Positions 16,328 to 24,241 of a stretch of 64,000 nt of DNA are shown here, in pieces (position 1 is the first letter of the stretch; the number at the start of each line of letters is the position of its first letter). A program made the position numbers and the translations under genes. The stretch comes from Massilia terrae (GTDB lineage Bacteria; Pseudomonadota; Gammaproteobacteria; Burkholderiales; Burkholderiaceae_D): NCBI RefSeq assembly GCF_024753145.1, contig NZ_JANUGU010000004.1:310001-374000 (forward strand), read 5' to 3'. The notes below the pieces were generated by a model. That model saw only the letters and a list, made by a program, of their open reading frames with translations, was not told the origin of the DNA and searched no databases.

Positions 16328-16387
16328 ATGTTGATGTATCTCAAACGCGCGACGGGGCGTGACGGGGCGTTTGAGCGACGTCAACAT
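16328..16387. repeat. Imperfect 21-bp inverted repeat enclosing a 10-bp direct repeat
   Basis: Arms 16328-16348 and 16367-16387 pair at 18 of 21 positions. The loop region contains GACGGGGCGT twice in tandem (16351-16370). It lies in a 420-base gene-poor stretch (16152-16572) between the GRDP-repeat terminator and a small minus-strand gene. It may be a mobile-element remnant or a large operator. The rest of that stretch holds only a REP-like palindrome at 16517-16540. Confidence 0.45.
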
Positions 16388-16516
16388 GTGGAGCATCTTT
16401 TTGAGAACCAAAAGTGCAGAGCAGAACCGCCCTCCCGGCTCCGGGCTCGGCGCCCCCGCCGTGACCCATGCTGAGCTTGATCCGTTCGCGGGTCATTTGC
16501 GGCCATTCACATGGTC

Positions 16517-16540
16517 TATGGGTCCCGGCGCCGGGACGAC
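16517..16540. repeat. REP-like palindrome, CCGGGAC subtype
   Basis: A loop-less palindrome GTCCCGGC-GCCGGGAC (16522-16537) with flanks ATGG and GACGG, matching the 8004-8036 copy in the opposite orientation. Confidence 0.6.
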
Positions 16541-16572
16541 GGTTCAGAGGGCTGAGGACGAACTGTTCCTCG

Positions 16573-16836
16573 TCAATTGGGGCGCTCTGGCCTGCCGAAC
16601 TGCGCCCGCAGCGACACCATGCACCAATCCAGCATCGACTGTGCCGCCAGGTGGCTGAAAGTGGCGGGCAGCAGGTAGAGCCCGACCAAGGCACTGTAAG
16701 GCGACGGCGGGGCAAGTTGCCAGCCCAGCTGGCGCCGGACTTCCTCAGGCGGCGGGGGCGGTTGCCGTGCGTGTTCGCGCGCGAGCATGTAGGCGCGCAC
16801 TTGTTCTTTCGAAGGATGGGTTACGCATTGGTCCAT
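16573..16836 (-). CDS. Small hypothetical protein with Pro-rich segment
   Basis: 87 residues from the ATG at 16836; the frame can extend to 16899. I prefer 16836 because CAGGG lies upstream of it. The N-terminus is charged (THPSKEQVRAYMLAREHAR), then QPPPPPEEVRRQLGWQL and a hydrophobic C-terminal part (ALVGLYLLPATFSHLAAQ). The arrangement is coherent for a small protein with one possible membrane-associated helix. I do not recognise a family. It stands alone. Confidence 0.5.
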   Translation of the reverse strand: MDQCVTHPSKEQVRAYMLAREHARQPPPPPEEVRRQLGWQLAPPSPYSALVGLYLLPATFSHLAAQSMLDWCMVSLRAQFGRPERPN

Positions 16837-16967
16837 AGCCAGCCCTGCCACAAAAGCCGCCATCTGTTGACAGCGAGAAGTCCACGATACGACCGTCAAC
16901 CCAAGGCGGGTTGAGGCTCGTCAACCGTGTTCCGTCAACGCGCGATCGCTGTGGCGCGCGCGCCGCA

Positions 16968-17864
16968 TCATGCGGCGACGCCCGGCAGCGACCGCAGCGT
17001 GGCCTCGACGCTCGGGTAGCGCAGCCGCGCGCCCAGTTCGCGCTTGATCCTGTGATTGGCAAGCTGGCGCGATTCGGACATGAAGGACAGCGTCGCCGGT
17101 GACACCGCCTGCGCCAGCTGCGCACGCGGCAGCCGGGGCGGACGCGGCAGGCCGACGGCATCGGCGACGGCGTCGAAATACTCGCCCATCTTCATGCGCG
17201 TGTCGTCGCTGGCGTGGTACACCCGCCCCGGCAGAGCGCGCACCAGCGCCAGCGCCACCAGCCGCGCCAGGTCGTCGGCGTGGATGTGGTTGGTGTAGAC
17301 GTCGTCCCCAGCCTCCAGTGCCGGCGTGCCCGCGCGCAGCCGTTCCAGCGGCAGCCGGTCGTGGCCATAGATGCCGGGCGCGCGCAAGATGGACACGCGT
17401 CCATGCGCGCGCCGCCCCCAGGCGCGCAGCACGGTTTCGGCATCGACGCGGCGCCGCGCCCGGGCGTTCTTCGGCGCGACGGTGCGCGTTTCATCGACCA
17501 GCGCGCCGCCGCAGTCGCCATAGACGCCGCTGGTGCTCACATAAACCACTTGCGCCCCGTCGGGTAGAATGGCGGTCAAATTGCGTGTCCGGCAATCCCG
17601 CGTGCCCTCCGGCTGCGGCGGCGCCAGGTGCACCACATGCCGCGCCAGGCCGGCCAGCCGGTGCAGGCTGTCCTTGCGGTCCAGGTCGGCAACGACCGGC
17701 ACCGCGCCCGCCGCCCGCAGCGCGGCGCGGCGCTCCGGATTGCTGGTCACCGCGAATACCCGAAAACGCGCGCGCACCAGCGGCAGCAGGCGCATGCCGA
17801 CGTCGCCGCAGCCGATGATCAGCAGGCGCGGCCGTTTGAAGATGTGTTTATTGTTCAGTTTCAT
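16968..17864 (-). CDS. NAD(P)-binding sugar-epimerase-like protein (YeeZ type, extended SDR)
   Basis: 298 residues. The Rossmann nucleotide motif GCGDVGMRLLP is near residue 18, followed by VVYVSTSGVYGDCGGALVDE, the typical active-site strand region (Ser, Tyr) of atypical extended SDRs. The length fits the YeeZ group. ATG 17864 is 12 bases from the divergent ATG of the flavin reductase, so the two share a very short promoter region. A frame extending further upstream is only the antisense of that neighbour. Substrate unknown. Confidence 0.85.
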   Translation of the reverse strand: MKLNNKHIFKRPRLLIIGCGDVGMRLLPLVRARFRVFAVTSNPERRAALRAAGAVPVVADLDRKDSLHRLAGLARHVVHLAPPQPEGTRDCRTRNLTAILPDGAQVVYVSTSGVYGDCGGALVDETRTVAPKNARARRRVDAETVLRAWGRRAHGRVSILRAPGIYGHDRLPLERLRAGTPALEAGDDVYTNHIHADDLARLVALALVRALPGRVYHASDDTRMKMGEYFDAVADAVGLPRPPRLPRAQLAQAVSPATLSFMSESRQLANHRIKRELGARLRYPSVEATLRSLPGVAA

Positions 17865-17876
17865 GTTGAGGATTGT

Positions 17877-18902
17877 ATGACGTTCCAGATCACTGTCCAG
17901 CCCAGCGGCCACCAGTTCGCTTGCGAGGAGGGCGACACCGTCCTCGGCGCCGCGATCCGCGCCGGCATCGGCCTGCCCTACGGGTGCAAGAACGGCGCCT
18001 GCGGTTCGTGCAAGGGCAAGGTCGTCGAAGGCGCCGTGACCCATAAGGCGCACCAGGAACGCGCCCTGAGCGCCGACGAGGAAGCGCGCGGCATCTCGCT
18101 GTTCTGCTGCGCCGTGCCGCAGGGCGACCTGGTGATCGAGGCGCGCGAAGTGGCCGGCAGCAGCGACTACCCGATCCGCAAGATGCCGACCCGCGTGACC
18201 ACCATCCGCAAGGCCGCCGAGGACGTCGCGATCATCACCCTGCAACTGCCAGCCAACGAAGCGCTGGCCTACCGCGCCGGCCAGTACATCGAATTCATGC
18301 TCAAGGACGGCAAGCGCCGTGCCTATAGCATCGCCTGCGCGCCCTCGTTCGAAGGCCCGCTCGAGCTGCACATCCGCCACATGCCTGGCGGCGTGTTCAC
18401 CGACCACGTGTTCGGCACGATGAAGGAACGCGAGATCCTGCGCTTCGAAGGTCCGCTCGGCACCTTCTTCCTGCGCGAGGATACCGACAAGCCGATCATC
18501 CTGCTGGCCTCGGGCACCGGCTTCGCGCCGGTCAAGGCGCTGGTCGAGCACATGATCCACTTGAAATCGACGCGTCCGGTATCGCTGTACTGGGGCGGCC
18601 GCCGCCCGCAGGACCTGTACATGCACGAACTGTGCGAGCAGTGGGCGCGCGACCTGCCCCATTTCCGCTACGTGCCGGTGATTTCCGACGCGCTTGCCGA
18701 AGACAACTGGCAGGGCCGCAGCGGCTTCGTCCACCAGGCCGTGATGCAGGATTTCCCGGACCTGTCCGGCTTCCAGGTGTATGCCTGCGGCGCGCCGGTG
18801 ATGGTCGATGCGGCGCGCAAGGATTACGTCGAGCAGTGCAAGCTGCCGGCGGACGAGTTCTACGCCGACGCCTTCACCACCGAAAAAGACCTGGTCGCTT
18901 AA
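17877..18902 (+). CDS. 2Fe-2S ferredoxin/flavin reductase (CDP-6-deoxy-delta-3,4-glucoseen reductase-like)
   Basis: 341 residues. A plant-type [2Fe-2S] ferredoxin domain (1-90) carries CKNGACGSCKG and a later Cys in LFCCAVP. A ferredoxin-NADP reductase module follows, with an FAD motif (RAYSIACAP) and NAD-binding motifs (ASGTGFAPVKAL, and YACGAP near the C-terminus). Such proteins pass electrons from NAD(P)H through FAD to the iron-sulfur centre and on to a partner oxygenase or deoxysugar enzyme. No partner lies nearby, so its acceptor is unknown. Its stop overlaps by 4 bases the stop of the convergent hydrolase. Confidence 0.9.
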   Translation: MTFQITVQPSGHQFACEEGDTVLGAAIRAGIGLPYGCKNGACGSCKGKVVEGAVTHKAHQERALSADEEARGISLFCCAVPQGDLVIEAREVAGSSDYPIRKMPTRVTTIRKAAEDVAIITLQLPANEALAYRAGQYIEFMLKDGKRRAYSIACAPSFEGPLELHIRHMPGGVFTDHVFGTMKEREILRFEGPLGTFFLREDTDKPIILLASGTGFAPVKALVEHMIHLKSTRPVSLYWGGRRPQDLYMHELCEQWARDLPHFRYVPVISDALAEDNWQGRSGFVHQAVMQDFPDLSGFQVYACGAPVMVDAARKDYVEQCKLPADEFYADAFTTEKDLVA

Positions 18903-19690
18903 ACCAGTTGCAGGAAGCTGGCCACGCGCGCGGCCACCCACGCTTCCTGCTCGCGGTGCGGCACGTGCCGGGTGCCCGGCAGGATGTCCATGAACGACGG
19001 GCCGCTCACCCCGGCCGCGATCCGCTGCGGATGTGCGGCCGATCCGTATTCGTCATCGGCGCCATGGATCACCAGGGTCGGACACACGACCAGCGGCAGC
19101 ACCGCGTCCAGCGACCATCCCGCAAACCCGGGCGACAGCCAGGTATCGATCCACGCCGACAGCGCCCAGCGCGTCTTGTCGCCGTGGTAGCGCTCCAGCT
19201 TGGCGAACTGCGCGGGATCGCGGAACAGCTCGCGCGCCTCGCGGATGCCTTCGCGCGTGCGCTCCTCGACGAAAGCCTGGGCCGACTCCGTCACCAGCGC
19301 CACGCAGCGCGACGGATGCAGGGCCGCGCAGTGCACCGCCATGCCGCCGCCCACGCTGTGGCCGAAGGCGACAAAGCGGTCGATGCCCAGCGCGTTGCAC
19401 AGCAGCGGCACGATGTGCTCGGCTTCGGTGCGGATGAAATCGGCGTCGAGCGTTTCCGTGCGCGCATCCGACTCGCCAAAGCCGAGCCGGTCGTAGGCAA
19501 TCACCTCGCGCCCGGTCGCGCGCGCAAGGGCTTCCGGAAAATTGCGCCACAGGCCGATGCTGCCCAGCGAATCGTGGAATAGCAGGATCGGCGGCAGCGC
19601 CGCGTCGCCATCGGCAAGGTGCCAGCGGCGCGCCAGCACGCTTCCCTGTCCAGTTTGAATCCGGCGATCCTCTGCCATTACTTGCTGCAT
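18899..19690 (-). CDS. Alpha/beta hydrolase
   Basis: 263 residues. The nucleophile elbow GHSVGGG is present, followed by the acid in HGADDEYGS and the His in GTRHVPHRE. The oxyanion region FHDSLGSIGLWRNFP is typical of the MhpC/carboxylesterase-like group. ATG 19690 is preceded by GGAGG. Its upstream region holds a near-perfect 24-bp palindrome shared with the divergent methyltransferase. Substrate unknown; it probably cleaves small esters or C-C bonds. Confidence 0.88.
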   Translation of the reverse strand: MQQVMAEDRRIQTGQGSVLARRWHLADGDAALPPILLFHDSLGSIGLWRNFPEALARATGREVIAYDRLGFGESDARTETLDADFIRTEAEHIVPLLCNALGIDRFVAFGHSVGGGMAVHCAALHPSRCVALVTESAQAFVEERTREGIREARELFRDPAQFAKLERYHGDKTRWALSAWIDTWLSPGFAGWSLDAVLPLVVCPTLVIHGADDEYGSAAHPQRIAAGVSGPSFMDILPGTRHVPHREQEAWVAARVASFLQLV

Positions 19691-19734
19691 ACTCTTGCTT
19701 CCTCCCATCCCCCATTCTCTGCGATTTTGGGAGG

Positions 19735-19758
19735 ACATTGGCGTATGTACGCGAATGT
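19735..19758. promoter_or_regulatory. Near-perfect 24-bp palindrome between divergent genes
   Basis: ACATTGGCGTA and TACGCGAATGT form an inverted repeat with one internal mismatch and a 2-base centre. It lies 45 bases upstream of the hydrolase ATG and 91 bases upstream of the methyltransferase ATG. The size and symmetry suit a dimeric regulator that controls both genes. Confidence 0.5.
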
Positions 19759-19848
19759 TGGTGCTTCTGATAACGGTTTCAGGTATGTTATGCAGTCGCG
19801 CGAGCGCTGGCCGCGCGCCGATCAATCTCATTGGAAGGGTCACTCAAC

Positions 19849-20580
19849 ATGCAAAAACATCGACTCGCACAAGCCGTGCTCGCCCTCGCCGCTTGCGCCG
19901 TCTTCGGCCACGTGGCCGCCGAAGCATCGCCGCAATCCCAGTACCAGAGCGCCATCAACAGCCCGGCGCGCACCGACGACGACCGCAAGAGCGACGCCAA
20001 GCGCAAGCCGGCCGAGTTCCTGGCCTTCGTCGAAGCCAAGCCGGGCATGAAGGTCATGGACCTGGACGCCGGCGGCGGCACCAGCTCGGCGTTGCTGGCG
20101 GCGGCGGTGGGCCCGGACGGCGAAGTATGGGCGCAGGGGCAGAAGGAGTCGCCCAAGCTGCAGGCGCGCATCGCATCGGGCAAGCAGTCGAACCTGCACG
20201 CCGTGGTCACGCCGATGGACAACCCGGTCGCGAAAGGCACGCCGCCGCTCGACCTGGTGGTGATCAACATGAACTACCACGACGTGGTCAACACGCCGGC
20301 TGACCGTAATGCGATGAACAAGCGCATCTACGACGCGCTCAAGCCGGGCGGCAAGTACGTCGTGATCGACAACTCGGCCAAGGCCGGGCATGGGCTGAGC
20401 GACACCAAGACCCTGCACCGCATCGACGAAACCAGCGTGATCGACGAAGTGACCAAGGCCGGCTTCAAGGTCGACGCCAAGAGCGACTACCTGCGCGCAC
20501 CGTCCGATCCGCGCGAGCAACCGTTTTGGGAGATGAAGGACAAGCCGGACGATAAGTTTGCGGTGCGGTTTGTGAAATAA
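19849..20580 (+). CDS. Exported class I SAM-dependent methyltransferase-like protein
   Basis: 243 residues. A Sec signal peptide (MQKHRLAQAVLALAACAVFG, cleavage near AEA-SP) precedes a methyltransferase fold: VMDLDAGGGTSSALLAAAVG in place of the SAM-binding glycine motif, LDLVVINMNYHDV as motif IV, and LKPGGKYVVIDNSA. Proteins of this kind with signal peptides recur in proteobacteria, but how a periplasmic enzyme would obtain SAM is unclear. ATG 19849 has GGAAGGG upstream; an earlier TTG is ignored. A REP composite follows. Confidence 0.82.
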   Translation: MQKHRLAQAVLALAACAVFGHVAAEASPQSQYQSAINSPARTDDDRKSDAKRKPAEFLAFVEAKPGMKVMDLDAGGGTSSALLAAAVGPDGEVWAQGQKESPKLQARIASGKQSNLHAVVTPMDNPVAKGTPPLDLVVINMNYHDVVNTPADRNAMNKRIYDALKPGGKYVVIDNSAKAGHGLSDTKTLHRIDETSVIDEVTKAGFKVDAKSDYLRAPSDPREQPFWEMKDKPDDKFAVRFVK

Positions 20581-20600
20581 GCAGCACTCGCTTCATACAG

Positions 20601-20715
20601 ACCGTCGTTCCCGCGAAAGCGGGGGCCCCGTTTTGCCAGCGTGGCCACGGAAATAAGCGCTAGTGGTCGGTTTAAAAATGGGGTTCCCGCCTGCGCGGGA
20701 ACGACGTTCTCTTTT
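20601..20715. repeat. BIME-like composite repeat, copy 1
   Basis: Two REP-like palindromes (ACCGTCGTTCCCGCGAAAGC at the left; TTCCCGCCTGCGCGGGAACG at the right) flank a core with CCCCGTTTT and AAAAATGGGG ends. The core contains TTTTGCCAGCGTGGCCAC and GCGCTAGTGGTC, both shared with the copy near 26.8 kb. It lies between the methyltransferase and the MFS gene. Confidence 0.75.
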
Positions 20716-20825
20716 ATGGCAAGCGCTTCGGGCTACTCACCATCCCAGCGTAGGTACAGATTTCCCCCACGCTTTTCAGGCACAATACCCTTTGGCGTTC
20801 GCCAACAATTGTCTTGAAAGCATCT

Positions 20826-22079
20826 ATGTCAGTCATGTCGTCCCGCGGCCTGGGCGTCCTTCGCAACCGCAATCTCTCGTTATACCTGTCCTCCCGTTTC
20901 CTCGGCACGATTGCCGTGCAGATGCAAAGCGTGGCGGTGGGCTGGCAGGTGTACCAGCTTACCGGCAGCCTGTTCGACCTCGGCCTGATCGGCCTGGCGC
21001 AGTTCGCGCCTTTCCTGCTGCTGATCCTGTGGGCCGGCCACGTTGCCGATACCCATAACCGCCGCACCATCGTCCAGCTGTGCCAGGCCGCCCAGCTGCT
21101 GTGCGCACTGCTCCTTTTGATGTTCACCTTCAGCGGAAGTTCAGCAGTGGGCGTCGTGTTCGCAATCCTCGTCGTCTTCGGCAGCGCGCGCGCCTTCATG
21201 ATGCCGGCCTCACAAGCGGTGCTGCGCAACATCGTGCCCAATGAAGACTTCAGTGAAGCGGTCGCGCTCAGCTCGTCGAGCTTCCACGTGGCCGTGATCG
21301 CCGGCCCGGTGCTGGGCGGCGTGCTGTACATCTTCGGTGCGGCCGCCGTGTATGCGACCTCGTCGGTGCTGCTGGTGCTGGCCGTCATCCTGATGGGCGT
21401 CACCAAGAGCGCGCCGCAGGCCATGAACAAGAACCCGGTCAGCTGGAACACCCTGCTGGAGGGGCTGCGCTTCGTCTGGTCGCGCCCGATCGTGCTGGGC
21501 GCGATTTCGCTGGACCTGTTCGCGGTGCTGTTCGGCGGCGCGACCGCCCTGCTGCCCGCCTATGCCCACGACGTGCTGCACGCCGGCCCGACCGGCCTCG
21601 GCCTGTTGCGTACCGCGCCCGGAGCCGGTGCGGCGCTGTGCTCGGTGGCGCTGGCCTTCTTCCCGATCCGCCGCCGCGTCGGCGTCTGGATGTTCGGCGG
21701 CGTGGCCGCGTTCGGCGTGGCCACGATGGTGCTCGGCTGGACCAGCAGCTTCGTGGTGGCCCTCGTCGCGCTCGCCGTCCTCGGCGCCGGCGACATGATC
21801 AGCGTCTACGTGCGCCACCTGCTGGTGCAGTACGAAACGCCAGACGCAATCCGCGGCCGCGTGTCCGCCGTCAACTCGGTGTTCATCGGCGCATCCAACG
21901 AGCTGGGCGAGTTCGAGTCCGGCCTCACCGCCGGCTGGTTCGGCCTGGTGCGCGCGATCCTGCTCGGCGGCGCCGCCACCCTGGCCGTCACCGGCATCTG
22001 GTCGATGTTGTTCCCGGTCCTGTCGAAGATGGACCGCTTCCCGCATCACGAGAAAGAAGAAGCGGCGCGCGCTTCCTGA
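20826..22079 (+). CDS. MFS transporter (MFS_3/EntS-like)
   Basis: 417 residues with 12 predicted membrane segments. The hallmark between TM2 and TM3 is LWAGHVADTHNRRTIV, a DxxNRR variant common in the EntS/MFS_3 group, and later VRHLLVQYETPDAIRGRVSAVNSV is characteristic of this subfamily. ATG 20826 follows GAAAG; an upstream TTG in frame is not used. Substrate unknown; relatives export siderophores or drugs. No siderophore genes are near. Confidence 0.88.
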   Translation: MSVMSSRGLGVLRNRNLSLYLSSRFLGTIAVQMQSVAVGWQVYQLTGSLFDLGLIGLAQFAPFLLLILWAGHVADTHNRRTIVQLCQAAQLLCALLLLMFTFSGSSAVGVVFAILVVFGSARAFMMPASQAVLRNIVPNEDFSEAVALSSSSFHVAVIAGPVLGGVLYIFGAAAVYATSSVLLVLAVILMGVTKSAPQAMNKNPVSWNTLLEGLRFVWSRPIVLGAISLDLFAVLFGGATALLPAYAHDVLHAGPTGLGLLRTAPGAGAALCSVALAFFPIRRRVGVWMFGGVAAFGVATMVLGWTSSFVVALVALAVLGAGDMISVYVRHLLVQYETPDAIRGRVSAVNSVFIGASNELGEFESGLTAGWFGLVRAILLGGAATLAVTGIWSMLFPVLSKMDRFPHHEKEEAARAS

Positions 22080-22123
22080 GCGATGTGGAATAATGGCTGG
22101 CCGATAACATTCCAGCCACTTCC

Positions 22124-22795
22124 ATGAACCACGGTAAGAACCAGCTCGGGTACCAATTCATCAGCTCGCGTCCCCACCTGTCGCTCGCGATCGGTTGCGG
22201 GATCCTGGTCGGGCTGGTGGTGCCCAGCTTCGAATCGCCGCTGACGCGCGCCCTGCTCGGCTGGAATGCAGCCGTGTGGCTGTACCTGATCACGATGATG
22301 TGGTTGGTCATGCATGCGGACCACCGCCGCGTGCGCGAGATCGCCGACAAGCAGGACGAGAACGCGGGCATCGTCCTGGTCGCCCTGGTGCTGTGCGCGG
22401 TCCTGAGCATGTCGGCCATCATCGTGGAACTGGGCGACATTCCCCACCTCAAGCCGGACCAGCGTCCGCTGCGCTATGCCTTCACCGCGCTCACCGTGCT
22501 GGGGTCATGGCTGGTGGTGGGCATGCTGTTCTGCTTCCATTACGCCCACATGTATTACCAGTCGGACGAGCGCGTCCGTCCGCTGCAGTTCCCGGCCGAC
22601 ATGAACACGCCGGATTACTGGGACTTTCTCTACTTTTCCTTCACCATCGCGGTCGCCGCCCAGACCTCGGACGTGGTGGTGCAGAGCCGCCCGATGCGCA
22701 AGCTGGCACTGGGGCAATCGGTGCTGTCATTCTTCTTCAACCTGGCCATTCTCGGGCTGTCCATCAATATCGCGGCGGGAATGTTGAACCAGTGA
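22124..22795 (+). CDS. DUF1345 membrane protein
   Basis: 223 residues with five or six hydrophobic segments. The C-terminal motif YWDFLYFSFTIAVAAQTSDV and the FCFHYAHMYY helix are typical of DUF1345, an inner-membrane family without known activity. It starts 44 bases after the MFS stop; a 7-bp hairpin (TGGCTGG / CCAGCCA, 22094-22118) lies in that gap. A GCGCG-rich hairpin follows the stop. Confidence 0.85.
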   Translation: MNHGKNQLGYQFISSRPHLSLAIGCGILVGLVVPSFESPLTRALLGWNAAVWLYLITMMWLVMHADHRRVREIADKQDENAGIVLVALVLCAVLSMSAIIVELGDIPHLKPDQRPLRYAFTALTVLGSWLVVGMLFCFHYAHMYYQSDERVRPLQFPADMNTPDYWDFLYFSFTIAVAAQTSDVVVQSRPMRKLALGQSVLSFFFNLAILGLSINIAAGMLNQ

Positions 22796-22820
22796 CGCGC
22801 GTAAACGCGCGGGAAAGGCG

Positions 22821-22860
22821 TAAGATCACACTGACGGTTACCGCGAAAGGAGTGATCTTA
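22821..22860 (+). promoter_or_regulatory. 9-bp leader hairpin closing on the HPF-like start codon
   Basis: TAAGATCAC (22821-22829) and GTGATCTTA (22852-22860) pair perfectly. The Shine-Dalgarno AAAGGAG lies in the loop and at the 3' stem base, and the final A of the right arm is the first base of the ATG. In mRNA this stem would restrict ribosome access. Confidence 0.5.
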
Positions 22861-23234
22861 TGGATATCAGCGTCAACACTGACAACAGCTTCAAGACCAG
22901 GCACCAGGGCCTGGACGAGTACGTGCGTAGCGAAGTCGAAAACGCGGTCGGAAGATTCGGCGAGCACATCCGGCGCGTGGATGTGCACCTGAGTAACGAG
23001 AACCAGCAGAAGCGCGCGGATGGCGGCAATCACTGCATGATGGAAGCACGCGTGACCGGCTACGAGCCGGTGGTCGTGCATGACCATGCGGCCGAGTTGC
23101 ACCAGGCCATCGCCAATGCCGGCAACAAGCTGCAGCGAGCGCTCGACAGCGCACTGGGCCGGCTGAATGCCAAGAAAATGCACGAACCGCCGCCGGTGGA
23201 GGCGGAGGCGTACAAGAACCTTAGCAGTTCGTGA
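22860..23234 (+). CDS. HPF/RaiA-family ribosome-associated protein
   Basis: 124 residues. The chain shows the short beta-alpha-beta-beta-beta-alpha layout of ribosome hibernation factors: VRSEVENAVGRFGEHIRRVDVHLSNEN and later HDHAAELHQAIANAGNKLQRALDSAL. It probably binds 30S subunits under stress, but this is a divergent, short member and could be an HPF-like stress protein with another role. It has a strong AGGAG ribosome-binding site within a hairpin that closes on the ATG. A REP composite follows. Confidence 0.78.
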   Translation: MDISVNTDNSFKTRHQGLDEYVRSEVENAVGRFGEHIRRVDVHLSNENQQKRADGGNHCMMEARVTGYEPVVVHDHAAELHQAIANAGNKLQRALDSALGRLNAKKMHEPPPVEAEAYKNLSSS

Positions 23235-23261
23235 TTGTCATCTTACTGCTAACGTTTAAAA

Positions 23262-23347
23262 GGTAACCCCATTTCCCCCGCAGACCAGTACTGCTCGCGT
23301 TCTCAGCACCCATAGGAAATGGGGTCCCCGCTTTCGCGGGGACGACG
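23262..23347. repeat. BIME-like composite repeat, copy 2 (inverted)
   Basis: Core 23267-23324 starts CCCCATTTC and ends AAATGGGG. Read on the minus strand it carries ACTGGTCTGC next to AAATGGGGTT, matching the right half of the copy near 26.8 kb. A REP palindrome GTCCCCGC / GCGGGGAC follows. It ends next to the stop codon of the BtuF-like gene. Confidence 0.65.
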
Positions 23348-23351
23348 GCGA

Positions 23352-24179
23352 CTAAGGTAGAGATTGTTTGGTGCCGTCCACCATTCCCCGCAGCTCCCGC
23401 AAATAGCGCAACCCCGCCAGCGCCCTGCTCCCATACCACGACATCATTTCCCCATCGACCAGGAACACCGGAATCCCGATCTGCCGCTCGAGCGCATCCA
23501 CATGCTCTTCGGTGAATCGATAAGGCTCGGTCGACAGCAACACCGCATCCAGCCCCGCCACCAGCTCGTCCGACCAGGCAAAGCGCGGATAACGCGTGTC
23601 GTCCTGCGCCAACCGCGGCAGCTTCCAGCCAAGCTCGGCCAGCATCGCACCGATATAGGTATCGGCCGACACGCTCATCCACGGGTCCTTCCAGATGCAG
23701 TAAAGCACCGTCCGCGCCGGCCCCAGCTTTGACGCGCGCAGCGCGGCATACTTGCTTTCGAACGCGGCGCACCAGCGCTCGGCCGCCTCTTCGGCGCCGA
23801 AGATTCCGCCCATCAGCCGCGCCAGCCCAAGGTTGTCGCGCGGCGCCAGCGGATGTGTGACCACGATGTTCGGCACGAACTCGGCCAGCTCGTCCACCGT
23901 CGGCTTCTCGTTCTCGTCGATATTGACCACGAGATGGGTCGGCGCCAGCTTGCGGATCTTGTCGATATTCACACTCTTGGTGCCGCCAACCTTCGGGATC
24001 TCGGCAACGATGTCGCGTGGGTGGATGCAAAAGCCGGTGCGGCCCACCAGCTTGGCGGCGAGGCCCAGCTCGCACAGCAATTCGGTGATCGAGGGGACCA
24101 GGGAGACGATGCGCGCGTCCGGCGCGGCTTGGTGAACGCGGCCGAGCGCATCCGTGAGGCGATGAGTAGGTACTTGCAT
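23352..24179 (-). CDS. BtuF-like helical-backbone metal/cobalamin receptor without signal peptide
   Basis: 275 residues. The core matches TroA/BtuF-type periplasmic binding proteins: IVSLVPSITELLCELGL and VGRTGFCIHP near the N-terminus, GGTKSVNIDKIRKLAPTHLVV, and the C-terminal FLVDGEMMSWYGSR. Typical BtuF proteins are exported to deliver vitamin B12 to BtuCD; here no signal peptide is visible from ATG 24179. A TTG start at 24218 with AGGAGGG upstream adds only 13 residues and still gives no signal sequence. No BtuCD genes are nearby. It may act in the cytosol, for example in metal or corrinoid handling. Confidence 0.82.
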   Translation of the reverse strand: MQVPTHRLTDALGRVHQAAPDARIVSLVPSITELLCELGLAAKLVGRTGFCIHPRDIVAEIPKVGGTKSVNIDKIRKLAPTHLVVNIDENEKPTVDELAEFVPNIVVTHPLAPRDNLGLARLMGGIFGAEEAAERWCAAFESKYAALRASKLGPARTVLYCIWKDPWMSVSADTYIGAMLAELGWKLPRLAQDDTRYPRFAWSDELVAGLDAVLLSTEPYRFTEEHVDALERQIGIPVFLVDGEMMSWYGSRALAGLRYLRELRGMVDGTKQSLP

Positions 24180-24241
24180 GATGCTATTGGAACACTGTTG
24201 TTTATAAAACGCCAGCAAGCGCCGGGCCCTCCTGATCAGGT

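Noticed and set aside
16341-16715. 124-residue minus-strand frame overlapping the inverted repeat
   Set aside because: Runs through the repeat and a REP palindrome and overlaps the better-supported 16573-16836 gene in another frame.
17865-18941. N-terminal extension of the epimerase-like gene to 657 residues
   Set aside because: The extension is antisense to the iron-sulfur flavin reductase and has no family similarity; the Rossmann motif lies just after ATG 17864.
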